From: Coxiellaceae bacterium
GTDB lineage: Bacteria; Pseudomonadota; Gammaproteobacteria; Coxiellales; Coxiellaceae
Assembly: GCA_029212885.1 (NCBI GenBank)
Contig: JARGPC010000005.1
Location: 52,731 to 116,730, forward strand
Length of the DNA: 64,000 nucleotides
Direction: 5' to 3'
Shown here: in pieces, positions 1 to 8,416 of the stretch
Layout of the letters: each line of letters opens with the position of its first letter
How positions within the stretch are numbered: position 1 is the first letter of the stretch
Translations under genes and position numbers: made by a program
The notes under the pieces: model-generated
Told to the model about the DNA's origin: nothing
Seen by the model: the letters and a program-made list of their open reading frames with translations, nothing else
The model's database searches: none

Positions 1-27
1 GAGTTTGCAATAACAGCAAACGTTTTG

Positions 28-58
28 AAAAGGGCTCAAATATTTGGGCCCTTTTTTT
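28..58 (+). terminator. Rho-independent terminator of a gene left of the window
   Basis: An 8-bp stem (AAAAGGGC at 28-35, GCCCTTTT at 48-55) is extended inward by a CAAAT/ATTTG palindrome and followed by a T-run to 58. It probably ends a plus-strand gene located before the window. Confidence 0.8.
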
Positions 59-62
59 ATTT

Positions 63-150
63 TGTCATCCCGGAAAGTGCGTAGCAATTATCCGTGATCC
101 AGGCTAATATATGGATCCCGGATGATTGCTACGCACTTTCCGGGATGACA
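63..150. repeat. Palindromic GTCATCCCGG-family repeat
   Basis: Two 32-bp arms (63-94 and 119-150) are inverted copies with one mismatch and are separated by about 24 bp. The outer ends read TGTCATCCCGG and CCGGGATGACA. Shorter relatives lie at 30227-30271, 30956-31001, 46161-46234, 49445-49478 and 51910-51936. It is a non-coding dispersed palindrome, and it pushes the real start of the next gene to 174. Confidence 0.8.
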
Positions 151-173
151 GAGTCAAAAACGGGATAAAGAAG

Positions 174-389
174 ATGTCTGACAAACAAGCGAATACACAA
201 CAAAAATACGTTATTACCAAGGCAGATTTGCCTTTAAGCTGTCCAATGGATACTATGCGCGTCTGGGATTCGCATCCAAAGGTATATTTGCCAATCGAAG
301 TGACTGGCAAAGTAGTTTGCCCGTATTGTGATGCAATGTTTGTGTTAGAGGGACATGAAGATGCACCGGAAGCTAAATTACTCGACTAA
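174..389 (+). CDS. Zinc-finger CHCC-type small protein
   Basis: A 71-residue protein with the layout of the zf-CHCC family (NDUFS6-like zinc ribbon). A Cys sits in LSCPMDTM, a His in SHPKVYLPI, and a CPYC pair lies near residue 49, followed by a short acidic tail. These four residues would bind one zinc ion. The ATG at 174 was chosen because an upstream in-frame start would lie inside the palindromic repeat, and an AAGAAG stretch precedes this ATG. In other proteobacteria such proteins often sit beside LPS or amino-acid aminotransferase genes, and their exact role is unclear. The heptosyltransferase gene starts 2 bases after the stop, so the two are probably co-transcribed. Confidence 0.8.
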   Translation: MSDKQANTQQKYVITKADLPLSCPMDTMRVWDSHPKVYLPIEVTGKVVCPYCDAMFVLEGHEDAPEAKLLD

Positions 390-391
390 TC

Positions 392-1417
392 ATGATTGAT
401 ACACAAGATGAAAAAATTCTAATTGTCGGCCCCGCTTGGGTTGGTGATATGGTGATGGCGCAAAGTCTATTTAAGTTGCTTAAGCAGCGTCAACCGGATG
501 CGCAGATTGATGTATTAGCACCGGCTTGGAGTCAGCCATTGTTAGAGCGTATGCCGGAAGTGCATCGCGGTATCGTGTCTCCATTTGGTCATGGGGAATT
601 TGATTTAAAAACGCGCAAGTCATTGGGCCAATCATTGCGTGATCAACGCTATAGCCAAGCGATTCTTTGCACTAATTCATGGAAGTCAGCCTTGGTGCCA
701 TATTTCGCAAAGATTCCTAAACGCACCAGTTGGCGTGGTGAGTGGCGTTATGGTGTATTGAATGATGTGCGCACCTTTGATAAACAAGAATACCCATTGA
801 TGGTTCAGCGCTTTATGATGCTGGCTTTTCCTAAGGGTGAAGAGCAGGTCGTTGAAAAGGTACCTGTGCCGAAATTAATTTGCCAACCAGAAACGGTGCA
901 AGCAGCACTGCAAAAATACCGGTTGGATACGATGGATACACCGGTATTAGCGATTTGTCCTGGTGCAGAATTTGGTCCATCGAAACGTTGGCCAGAAAAT
1001 TATTATGCTGAAGTGGTTAATCAACGTTTAGAACAAGGTTGGCAAGTATGGATTTTCGGTTCGAAGAAAGACCAAGAAGTTGCCGCCATCATTCAACAGC
1101 AAACACAACAACGCTGTGTTGACCTTACCGGTAAAACCACATTGCCTGAAGCCATAGACTTACTGTCACAAGCGGATGCGGTGGTGAGTAATGATTCCGG
1201 GTTAATGCATATTGCTGCCGCGTTATCAAAACCGTTGGTCGTACCTTATGGTTCGTCATCACCTGACTTTACGCCGCCATTATCTGAGCATGTGAAAATA
1301 TTACGTAAGGGTTTAGATTGCAGCCCATGCTTTAAGCGGGAGTGCCCGTTGCAGCATCACCGTTGCATGACGGAGCTGTCGCCTGCTAAGGTGCTCGCAG
1401 CGCTGGATGCTCTGTAG
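392..1417 (+). CDS. waaF: Lipopolysaccharide heptosyltransferase II
   Basis: A 341-residue GT9-family enzyme predicted to transfer the second L-glycero-D-manno-heptose from ADP-heptose to the LPS inner core at the cytoplasmic face of the inner membrane. The N-terminal half begins ILIVGPAWVGDMVMAQSLF, the typical start of WaaF. The C-terminal nucleotide-sugar half carries CPGAEFGPSKRWP, TTLPEAIDLLSQADAVVSNDSG and LMHIAAALSKP, all hallmarks of ADP-heptose:LPS heptosyltransferases. A Cys-rich stretch near the end (CSPCFKRECPLQHHRCM) is also usual in WaaF. Length matches the family (about 345). The hldE and hldD genes that make its donor substrate are downstream in the same block. Confidence 0.93.
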   Translation: MIDTQDEKILIVGPAWVGDMVMAQSLFKLLKQRQPDAQIDVLAPAWSQPLLERMPEVHRGIVSPFGHGEFDLKTRKSLGQSLRDQRYSQAILCTNSWKSALVPYFAKIPKRTSWRGEWRYGVLNDVRTFDKQEYPLMVQRFMMLAFPKGEEQVVEKVPVPKLICQPETVQAALQKYRLDTMDTPVLAICPGAEFGPSKRWPENYYAEVVNQRLEQGWQVWIFGSKKDQEVAAIIQQQTQQRCVDLTGKTTLPEAIDLLSQADAVVSNDSGLMHIAAALSKPLVVPYGSSSPDFTPPLSEHVKILRKGLDCSPCFKRECPLQHHRCMTELSPAKVLAALDAL

Positions 1418-1423
1418 TTTTAG

Positions 1424-2500
1424 TTATGTTCGTTGCAGTTGTGCTACGGTATGTTTGGGGTGGTGTAGTTCAATCAGTGAAGTTCGAGCTTGTAAGCAAT
1501 TCTGCTGAAAGCGTTGATAATCATTTTTAATTGTATGAATGGCGTTAAGTATGGTCTGAGGTTCTCGATCAGTGATGACGATGCCGGCGTTATACTGCTT
1601 GACCGTATCGGCCATCCACGTATCTTCAATGGTAATCACTGGAGCACCACTGCAGATAGCATCGAGTGTTATACCGCTGAACTTATCATGATAGCTGTCA
1701 GGGTCATACACCTGCAAACAAATGCTGCCGTTGAACTGCGCAAGGTAGTTTTGTTGTGCCAGGGTTTCATTGCTGACAGTGATGTGACTACTCATATCAT
1801 ATTTTTTTAACTGCTGCAGTGCAGCTTTGCTGCTGTCATCGTAGCGGCCAGATTCGGGTGGTGACAATTGCAAGTGGAATGGTAGGGGGGTGTTCTGTTG
1901 TTGATTGTAAGCAATGGTTTGTGCCACGTGGTAAAAGCCCTTATCGGCACGTGTAGCGCCGGCGTATAATGCATAGCGAAAGGCTTGAGGCTCGATGGTT
2001 GCTGGCGCTGAGTAGCTGGGGCAGGCAACGATAGCGGTTTGTTTAAATCCAGCTTGTTGGAACACGCTCATTAAACGTTGCGTGGGGGCTAAAATGGTCC
2101 AGTTCGGATGGCGCTGCGCTAGCTCTTTTAGCATGGCTAGTTTTACAGGAGATTGAGAGAATTGGTGGAAGTGTAAAATGATGCGTGAAGCACTGGGTCG
2201 TTTGCTAAGATGTTTATCCAGCATCAGCATATCAATACGGCCTGCTGTTGGAATAAATATTGTTGCTTGGGTTTTTAATAATTTACGGTATAAAAAAAAT
2301 TGTTGCAGCTTGCGTAATTTGCGTGAAAAGTAACCGTGACAAATGGCGGTGCTGTTATCAAATAGCGCGGTGCCATGTTTGTTAATCCACAACTCTACAT
2401 TTGATGGATGGGCGTTCAATATGCTTTGTACGTAACCAAAGCAATGACCAGCTTGGTTCGCTAGCGTAGGCTCAATGATGTGGAGAGTTGAATTCTTCAT
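1424..2500 (-). CDS. Glycosyltransferase, GT-B type, probably LPS or polysaccharide
   Basis: A 358-residue protein read against the surrounding LPS genes. The N-terminal half has HIIEPTLANQAGHCFGYVQ, a donor/acceptor-binding-like start. The C-terminal half has the Rossmann-like features of GT4 enzymes: YALYAGATRADKGFYHV (the usual 'G..R.eKG' position), an acidic KFSGITLDAICSGAPVIT segment, and a C-terminal helix. I choose the ATG at 2500 (MKNSTLHI). A longer reading to 2704 would run across the start of the divergent gene at 2523. Sugar specificity cannot be read from the sequence. It is convergent with waaF, whose stop lies 6 bases away. Confidence 0.7.
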   Translation of the reverse strand: MKNSTLHIIEPTLANQAGHCFGYVQSILNAHPSNVELWINKHGTALFDNSTAICHGYFSRKLRKLQQFFLYRKLLKTQATIFIPTAGRIDMLMLDKHLSKRPSASRIILHFHQFSQSPVKLAMLKELAQRHPNWTILAPTQRLMSVFQQAGFKQTAIVACPSYSAPATIEPQAFRYALYAGATRADKGFYHVAQTIAYNQQQNTPLPFHLQLSPPESGRYDDSSKAALQQLKKYDMSSHITVSNETLAQQNYLAQFNGSICLQVYDPDSYHDKFSGITLDAICSGAPVITIEDTWMADTVKQYNAGIVITDREPQTILNAIHTIKNDYQRFQQNCLQARTSLIELHHPKHTVAQLQRT

Positions 2501-2522
2501 GTTTAGCTCGTAATATGGCGGC

Positions 2523-3740
2523 ATGGAAGCCAATTTCAATCGATACCAAAAAATCATGAGTACTGTAGCGGGTTGCAGTACTGTTGTCACTTTTTTTGTG
2601 CTGTCGATCAGCACGTCGGCCACTAGTATCCTATTTGCTTTGTCAGCTTTACTGGTGTTGTTATCGGGTGTGTATGTAACGCAGGTAAAACGGTGGTTGT
2701 TCAATCCTGTAACCGTATGTTTTATCGCATACTATGTGGTTATGTTAATAGGTGCGATGTATTCCATTGGGTTGCCCCATGATGTTAATAAAGCGTTGTT
2801 GAGACAGATCCGTGTGATTGAAGCGTTATTGATCCTACCCATTTTTTTTCAGCCGCGTTGGCGGCAGTGGGCGATTAATGCTTTTTTATTAGCGATGGTG
2901 GTGACACTGATCGTGTCATTTGTGCACTACTATATATGGCCGTATGCAGAGCGTGCTAATTTGGCGCCAGCCAGTGCATTCAAAGACAACATTATACAAA
3001 GTTATTTATTTGCGATAGCCATCGGCTTATTGCTCAATAAGGTTATAAAAGTCATTGGTTGGCAGCGATGGGGTTTGGCGATTTTAATTGCGTTGATGTT
3101 GTTTAATAATTTCACCATGAGTTTAAGCCGTACCGGCTATTGTGTGACCGCCGCTGTGTTGTTGTATTGGGCGTATACGCAATTACCTACGCGTCGTTTT
3201 TGCATGGCGTTGGTGGGGCTGGTATTGATCTTGTTGGGGGTGTTTGGCTCATCAGCTAATTTTCAATCGCGTATGATTGACGCATTTACTAATACTGCGC
3301 AGTACCACAAGCATCAAGACGCTGATACGCAAACGTCTGCTGGTCAGCGTTTGGAGATGTTGAAGCGCGGGTGGCATATGTATACAAAAAGTCCTTTAAT
3401 TGGCTTTGGTACAGGTTCATATTCGCAAGTAAATCACCGCTACAACCTGGAGCATCCGAAGCAGCCGGCGGTTACTTTTGCGAATACCAATAATATTTAC
3501 CTAAATGCAGCTGTGCGTTATGGTGTTGTTGGTCTGGTGCTATTGATTATTTTGCTATCGGCATTATGGCTATATGCCCGGTATTTACCAGATGAAGAGC
3601 GCTATATCATGCGTATTATGTTGCTCTGTTTAATCATCGGTGGTTTTCTCAATTCGTGGTTAACCGATACTACGCAAGGTCATGCGTTTGTGTTGTTGTC
3701 TGTTTTGGCCTATGCGGCGTACATTCCCACGCTGGAATAG
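2523..3740 (+). CDS. waaL: O-antigen ligase / polymerase-like membrane protein (Wzy/WaaL family)
   Basis: A 405-residue polytopic membrane protein with roughly ten to twelve hydrophobic segments. Between residues 260 and 310 a large periplasmic loop holds AGQRLEMLKRGWHMYTKSP followed by LIGFGTGSYSQV, the signature of the Wzy_C/O-antigen ligase domain. Members join O-antigen to lipid A-core, or polymerise O-units, on the periplasmic side. A ligase role is favoured by the position among core genes and the lack of other O-unit polymerisation genes here, but the two activities cannot be separated by sequence alone. ATG 2523 follows GGCGG; a second in-frame ATG at 2556 is possible. Confidence 0.75.
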   Translation: MEANFNRYQKIMSTVAGCSTVVTFFVLSISTSATSILFALSALLVLLSGVYVTQVKRWLFNPVTVCFIAYYVVMLIGAMYSIGLPHDVNKALLRQIRVIEALLILPIFFQPRWRQWAINAFLLAMVVTLIVSFVHYYIWPYAERANLAPASAFKDNIIQSYLFAIAIGLLLNKVIKVIGWQRWGLAILIALMLFNNFTMSLSRTGYCVTAAVLLYWAYTQLPTRRFCMALVGLVLILLGVFGSSANFQSRMIDAFTNTAQYHKHQDADTQTSAGQRLEMLKRGWHMYTKSPLIGFGTGSYSQVNHRYNLEHPKQPAVTFANTNNIYLNAAVRYGVVGLVLLIILLSALWLYARYLPDEERYIMRIMLLCLIIGGFLNSWLTDTTQGHAFVLLSVLAYAAYIPTLE

Positions 3741-3793
3741 GCTGTGGTATTGCGTTAAAATGAGCGAATTTTTACGCTAAATGTTAGGGAAAG

Positions 3794-4609
3794 ATGGCAA
3801 AAATCTCCACATATATTATCGCTTATAATGAAGCCGATAAACTTGAGGCCGCTATAAACAGTGTGCTTTGGTCTGATGAGATCGTAGTGATTGATTCGCA
3901 CAGCACCGACAACACGGCGCAAATTGCCAATCGGCTGGGTGCACGTGTTGTACAAGTTGAGTTTAAGGGGTTTGGTGATTTACGTAACCAAGCCATGGCA
4001 GCTTGCCAGTATGATTGGATTTTCAGTTTAGACTCTGATGAGCGTTGCACAGCTGAGGCACGTGATGCGATTTTGGCTGTTGTAAATCAATCAACCCCCA
4101 CAGCGGATGCCTATTTAGTGCCGCGCAAAAATTACATGATGGGGCGTTGGATTAAACATTCGGGTTGGTACCCTAACTACCGTCAGCCACAATTATTTAA
4201 ACGCGGTGCAATTAGTTACGATGATTCACCCGTGCATGAAAAATATCAATTGCACTCCGATAAAGCGATGGGTTATTTAGCGGCGGATATTTGGCAAATG
4301 CCGTTCGGTGATTTATCGGAGGTGATGCATAAAGCGAATCGTTATTCCAGTTTAGGCGTCGAGCGTTTACAAAAAAAGTATGGCAATGCTTCCATGAGTC
4401 GCGCCTTGTTTCATGGGTTATGGATATTTTTTAAACTGTACGTGCTAAAGCTTGGCTTTTTAGATGGCTGGGCGGGTTTGGTTATTGCTATCGGTAATTT
4501 TGATGGCACCTTTTTTCGTTATGCCAAACATTATGAACAGCAGCAGGCGTGGCAACCACCGAGTTCGCCACCTTTAATCAAAGAGCAAACGCAAGGAGAG
4601 CAAGCGTGA
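3794..4609 (+). CDS. Family 2 glycosyltransferase, WaaE/KdtX type
   Basis: A 271-residue GT-A enzyme. It opens with KISTYIIAYNEADKLEAAI, then SVLWSDEIVVIDSHSTDNT, and has the metal-binding DSDER at about residues 79-83. This matches the WaaE (KdtX) group, which adds a glucose to the first heptose of the LPS core in some enterobacteria. The family is ~260 residues, so it is complete. It would act on the cytoplasmic side of the inner membrane. The stop overlaps the GTG start of manC (GTGA at 4606), so the two are translationally coupled. The acceptor and sugar are inferred only from family membership. Confidence 0.8.
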   Translation: MAKISTYIIAYNEADKLEAAINSVLWSDEIVVIDSHSTDNTAQIANRLGARVVQVEFKGFGDLRNQAMAACQYDWIFSLDSDERCTAEARDAILAVVNQSTPTADAYLVPRKNYMMGRWIKHSGWYPNYRQPQLFKRGAISYDDSPVHEKYQLHSDKAMGYLAADIWQMPFGDLSEVMHKANRYSSLGVERLQKKYGNASMSRALFHGLWIFFKLYVLKLGFLDGWAGLVIAIGNFDGTFFRYAKHYEQQQAWQPPSSPPLIKEQTQGEQA

Positions 4610-6054
4610 GCGTTAATAATGTACCGGTTATTATTGCCGGCGGAAGTGGTAGTCGTTTATGGCCATTGTCGCGTGTTACTTACCCAAAACAATTTATTAA
4701 TTTAGTTGATCAAGAGCACTCTTTATTACAGGCGACACTACTACGTGTCAATAAAGCGATTCCGGGTGCTTGTGCTCCCATTATTGTCTGTAATGATCTG
4801 CATCGATTCCTAGTGGCAGAGCAGTGCCGTGAGGTTGGTATACAGCCGATGGCTATTATTTTAGAGCCAGAAGCAAAAAATACGGCAGCGGCTGTTGCTT
4901 TAGCGGCAGAGTTTTTATCTCAACATCACAGTGAAGCAAATATGTGGGTGATGCCTGCTGACCATGTGATTGAGGGGGGTGAAGCCCTGCAGAAAGCATT
5001 TGCGACGGCGTTGGATGCCGTTAATGCGAATCGATTAGCGACCTTTGGTGTGTCGATGACACGACCAGCGACAGCCTATGGCTACATTAAAGCGGATGTC
5101 GAACATGTGCAGGGCAAAGGTTGGTGTCCGATTCAACAGTTTGTTGAAAAGCCTGATCGAGCTACTGCGAAACGATTTTTTGCCGAAGGTAATTATTATT
5201 GGAACAGTGGTATGTTCGCATTTAACGCTGGGCTGTATTTAGCTGAGTTACAAGAGTTGGCTGTTGATATATATGAGCCGGTGCATCAGTCGATGCTGTC
5301 TGCAACGATTGATAGTGATTTTGTGAGACCGAATACCAATGCGTTTTCGCAATGCAAATCAGATTCGATTGACTATGCGATCATGGAAAAAACCAATCAC
5401 AGTGCGATGGTTGCGTTGGAAGCTGCTTGGAATGATGTGGGTTCTTGGGATTCGCTAAAGGCGCAGCATGAGACCGATGATCAAGGCAATGTAACGCGAG
5501 GTGATGTATTAATGCATGATGTCAAAGACAGCTACATGCATGCTGAATCACGTTTATTGGCTGTAACTGGTGTGGATAATGTAGTGGTGGTTGAGACTGC
5601 AGATGCGGTGTTGGTAACCAATGGTGACAACTGTCAGGATGTTAAGAAAATTGTTGAGCAATTGAAGCAGCGTAAGCGTGCTGAGGCTAATGATCACTTA
5701 AAGATGTACCGTCCTTGGGGTTGGTATCAAACCATTACAGAAACCGAAAATTTTAAGGTGAAGCGCATTGGCGTTAATCCACAACAAAGCTTATCGCTGC
5801 AGCGTCATCAGCATCGTGCTGAACACTGGGTGGTGGTGTCTGGTGAGGCAACGGTAGTTAATGCCGACAAGCAGTTTATGTTGCAGCATGACCAGTCGAC
5901 TTATATTCCCGCTGGCACAAAACATCAGTTAGCGAACCTAACTGATCAGCACTTGGAAATTATTGAAGTACAAACCGGTTCGTATTTGGGTGAGGATGAT
6001 ATTGAACGTTTCTCAGATCAGTATGGGCGAGTAGAACAGGTAGTTACCACATGA
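4606..6054 (+). CDS. manC: Mannose-1-phosphate guanylyltransferase / mannose-6-phosphate isomerase
   Basis: A 482-residue bifunctional type II enzyme making GDP-mannose from Man-1-P and GTP, usually with an isomerase half converting fructose-6-P to mannose-6-P. The nucleotidyltransferase signature GGSGSRLWPLSR is at residues 12-23 and FVEKP at ~180. The C-terminal cupin has the histidine cluster in LQRHQHRAEHWVVVSG. The start is GTG 4606: an AAGGAG site at 4593-4598 fits it, and it overlaps the preceding stop. A longer reading from 4549 would lie inside the upstream gene. The stop overlaps hldE by 4 bases (ATGA). Presence of GDP-mannose synthesis suggests mannose or a GDP-mannose-derived sugar in the LPS. 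Confidence 0.92.
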   Translation: MSVNNVPVIIAGGSGSRLWPLSRVTYPKQFINLVDQEHSLLQATLLRVNKAIPGACAPIIVCNDLHRFLVAEQCREVGIQPMAIILEPEAKNTAAAVALAAEFLSQHHSEANMWVMPADHVIEGGEALQKAFATALDAVNANRLATFGVSMTRPATAYGYIKADVEHVQGKGWCPIQQFVEKPDRATAKRFFAEGNYYWNSGMFAFNAGLYLAELQELAVDIYEPVHQSMLSATIDSDFVRPNTNAFSQCKSDSIDYAIMEKTNHSAMVALEAAWNDVGSWDSLKAQHETDDQGNVTRGDVLMHDVKDSYMHAESRLLAVTGVDNVVVVETADAVLVTNGDNCQDVKKIVEQLKQRKRAEANDHLKMYRPWGWYQTITETENFKVKRIGVNPQQSLSLQRHQHRAEHWVVVSGEATVVNADKQFMLQHDQSTYIPAGTKHQLANLTDQHLEIIEVQTGSYLGEDDIERFSDQYGRVEQVVTT

Positions 6055-7481
6055 TAAAGGATTTGCCAGATTTTTCTAAAGCGCGTTTACTTATATATGG
6101 CGATGTGATGTTGGATCGTTATTGGCATGGTGAAACTACACGTATATCACCCGAGGCACCAGTGCCTGTAGTGCGTATAGAAGACAATCAAGCGTGTGCT
6201 GGTGGTGCTGCGAATGTTGCATTAAATGTGGCTAGTATTGGTGGGCAAGTGACATTGGTTGGTTTGGTGGGTGACGATAATGAAGCGACCGAATTAGAAA
6301 ATTTATTATTCAAGTCATCGGTGAATTGCCAATTACAGGCAGTTGCTGATGCGCCGACGATTACTAAACTGCGTGTTATTGGTCAGAACCAACAATTGAT
6401 TCGTTTGGATTTTGAGAAAGTGCATGCTTTGCAGCCCAATGAAGAAACAATGCAGCGTTATGAAGCTGCCTTACTCGGTTGCGATGTGGTGGTGTTATCT
6501 GATTATGCGAAAGGTGCGTTGAGTTGTGTTGATAGTTTAATTGCATTAGCTAATCGTCATAATATTCCGGTGTTAGTCGATCCGAAGCAGCAGGATTTTT
6601 CGTTTTATCGAGGGGCTACTTTATTAACGCCTAACTTGCGTGAATTTGAAGTGGTGGCAGGGCCTTGTCCTGATGAAAAAACACTAATAGCTAAAGCAAA
6701 AACATTTATTCATCAATATGAGTTGGGTGCTTTGTTGGTAACGCGTGGCAAGCAAGGAATGCTGTTGGTTGAAGCCAATGGCAATACCACTAACTTAGCG
6801 GCACAAGCGCAAGAAGTGTATGACGTAACGGGCGCGGGTGATACGGTTATCGCTATATTAGCCACGGCGCTGGCGGCGGGTAGCTCGTTATCGGAAGCGG
6901 CTTATTTGGCGAATATTGCAGCTGGCTTGGTGGTGCGTAAATTAGGCGCGGGTTCAGTGAGTACGGCAGAGCTGCGTCGTCAATTACAAAAAAATTCCGA
7001 TTCACATTTGGGTGTGTTAACTGAAGACGAAGCGATGCGTGCGGTGGAAGATGCGCGTGCCCATGGTGAGAAAGTAGTAATGACCAATGGTTGCTTTGAT
7101 ATATTACATGCGGGTCATGTGCAATACCTGCAACAAGCTAAACAATTGGGTGATCGATTATTAATTGCGGTTAATGATGATGAATCTGTGCGTCAACTGA
7201 AGGGTGATTCACGTCCTTTAAATACATTACAAGATCGTATGGAGTTATTAGCAGCGATGCGTGATGTCGATTGGGTAGTGCCATTTTCAGAAGATACGCC
7301 ACGTCGCTTGTTTGGTCGTTTAATGCCCGATGTTTTGGTTAAGGGTGGTGATTATACGGTTGAGCAAATTGCAGGTGCGCAAGAAGTGATGGCCAATGGA
7401 GGTCAAGTAACAGTGTTGGATTTTAAGCCGGGATGCTCAACAACGAATCTAGTCAATAAGATAAAAGAGGAAACGGTATGA
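6051..7481 (+). CDS. hldE: Bifunctional heptose-7-phosphate kinase / heptose-1-phosphate adenylyltransferase
   Basis: A 476-residue cytosolic enzyme in the ADP-heptose pathway. The N-terminal ribokinase-like domain (about 1-320) has AGGAANVALNVASIGG and the catalytic VTGAGDTVIA. The C-terminal cytidylyltransferase-fold domain (about 340-476) has TNGCFDILHAGHVQYL with the HxGH motif, plus KGGDY. It phosphorylates D-glycero-D-manno-heptose-7-P at C1 and later adenylylates the 1-phosphate. The length equals that of E. coli HldE (477). It overlaps manC and hldD by 4 bases each, so the three are one translational unit. Confidence 0.96.
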   Translation: MIKDLPDFSKARLLIYGDVMLDRYWHGETTRISPEAPVPVVRIEDNQACAGGAANVALNVASIGGQVTLVGLVGDDNEATELENLLFKSSVNCQLQAVADAPTITKLRVIGQNQQLIRLDFEKVHALQPNEETMQRYEAALLGCDVVVLSDYAKGALSCVDSLIALANRHNIPVLVDPKQQDFSFYRGATLLTPNLREFEVVAGPCPDEKTLIAKAKTFIHQYELGALLVTRGKQGMLLVEANGNTTNLAAQAQEVYDVTGAGDTVIAILATALAAGSSLSEAAYLANIAAGLVVRKLGAGSVSTAELRRQLQKNSDSHLGVLTEDEAMRAVEDARAHGEKVVMTNGCFDILHAGHVQYLQQAKQLGDRLLIAVNDDESVRQLKGDSRPLNTLQDRMELLAAMRDVDWVVPFSEDTPRRLFGRLMPDVLVKGGDYTVEQIAGAQEVMANGGQVTVLDFKPGCSTTNLVNKIKEETV

Positions 7482-8416
7482 TAGTTGTCACCGGTGCGGC
7501 GGGTTTTATTGGTTCAAATTGCTTGGTGGGATTAAATCAGCAAGGTGTAGATAATATCTTGGCGGTGGGTGATCTGACGGATGGTAAAAAGTATGTAAAT
7601 TTGGCTCGGGCTAAATTTGCTGATTATATAGATTACCGCGATTTTATTGAATATATTAAGCAAGATAAGCCATTTGATCAGCCGATTGAGGCGGTGATTC
7701 ATCAAGGCGCTTGTTCGGTAACGACCGAATGGGATGGCCGTTATATGATGGATGTTAATTATCAATACAGCAAAGAATTGTATCATTATTGTGTGCGTCA
7801 TGGCATTCCATTTATTTATGCATCGAGTGCAGCGGTTTATGGTGGTAATGAAAATTTTAGTGAGACATCAGACAATGAAATGCCGTTGAATGTGTACGGC
7901 TACTCGAAGTGGTTATTTGATCAGTACCTAGCACGTCAACCGCAAGCGAAATCACAAGTGGTGGGTTTGCGTTATTTCAATGTTTATGGCCCGGGTGAGG
8001 CACATAAAGGTGGTATGGCCAGTGTGGCGTATCATTTGACTAAGCAGGTGATTGCCACGGGGGCAGTTAAATTGTTTGGTGAAGGTGAAGGGTGTGCTGC
8101 TGGCGAACATAAACGTGACTTTGTGCATGTTGAAGATGTGGTTAATGTGGTGTTGTGGCTATTAGATAACCCCTCGGTATCGGGTGTTTATAATCTTGGT
8201 ACGGGTCAAGCGCGTTCATTTAATGAGTTAGCCGATATTCTATTGGGTCTACACGGCAATGGTCAGTTGGAATATATTCCGTTTCCGGATCAGTTGAAGG
8301 GGTGTTACCAGAGTTTTACACAGGCAGATATTAGTGCTTTACGTAAAGCAGGCTACCAACAGTCTTTCCTTTCATTGGAAGACGGTATAGCAGCCTACTA
8401 TAAGTCGTTAGTCTAG
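7478..8416 (+). CDS. hldD: ADP-L-glycero-D-manno-heptose 6-epimerase
   Basis: A 312-residue extended short-chain dehydrogenase that converts ADP-D-glycero-D-manno-heptose to the L-glycero form, the donor for waaF upstream. The Rossmann motif GAAGFIGSN is at the N-terminus, and the catalytic YGYSK (Tyr-x-x-x-Lys) lies near residues 141-145. LRYFNVYGPGE and HKRDFVHVEDVV are diagnostic of HldD. Family length is about 310. It starts in the 4-base overlap with hldE. Its stop shares a CTAG with the stop of the convergent icmX-like gene, marking the border between the LPS block and the secretion block. Confidence 0.95.
   Translation: MIVVTGAAGFIGSNCLVGLNQQGVDNILAVGDLTDGKKYVNLARAKFADYIDYRDFIEYIKQDKPFDQPIEAVIHQGACSVTTEWDGRYMMDVNYQYSKELYHYCVRHGIPFIYASSAAVYGGNENFSETSDNEMPLNVYGYSKWLFDQYLARQPQAKSQVVGLRYFNVYGPGEAHKGGMASVAYHLTKQVIATGAVKLFGEGEGCAAGEHKRDFVHVEDVVNVVLWLLDNPSVSGVYNLGTGQARSFNELADILLGLHGNGQLEYIPFPDQLKGCYQSFTQADISALRKAGYQQSFLSLEDGIAAYYKSLV

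Noticed and set aside
126..173. Longer start for the zinc-finger gene
   Set aside because: It would place the N-terminus inside the palindromic repeat; ATG 174 gives the family length.
4549..4605. Upstream start for manC
   Set aside because: It overlaps the previous gene and lacks the AAGGAG that fits GTG 4606.
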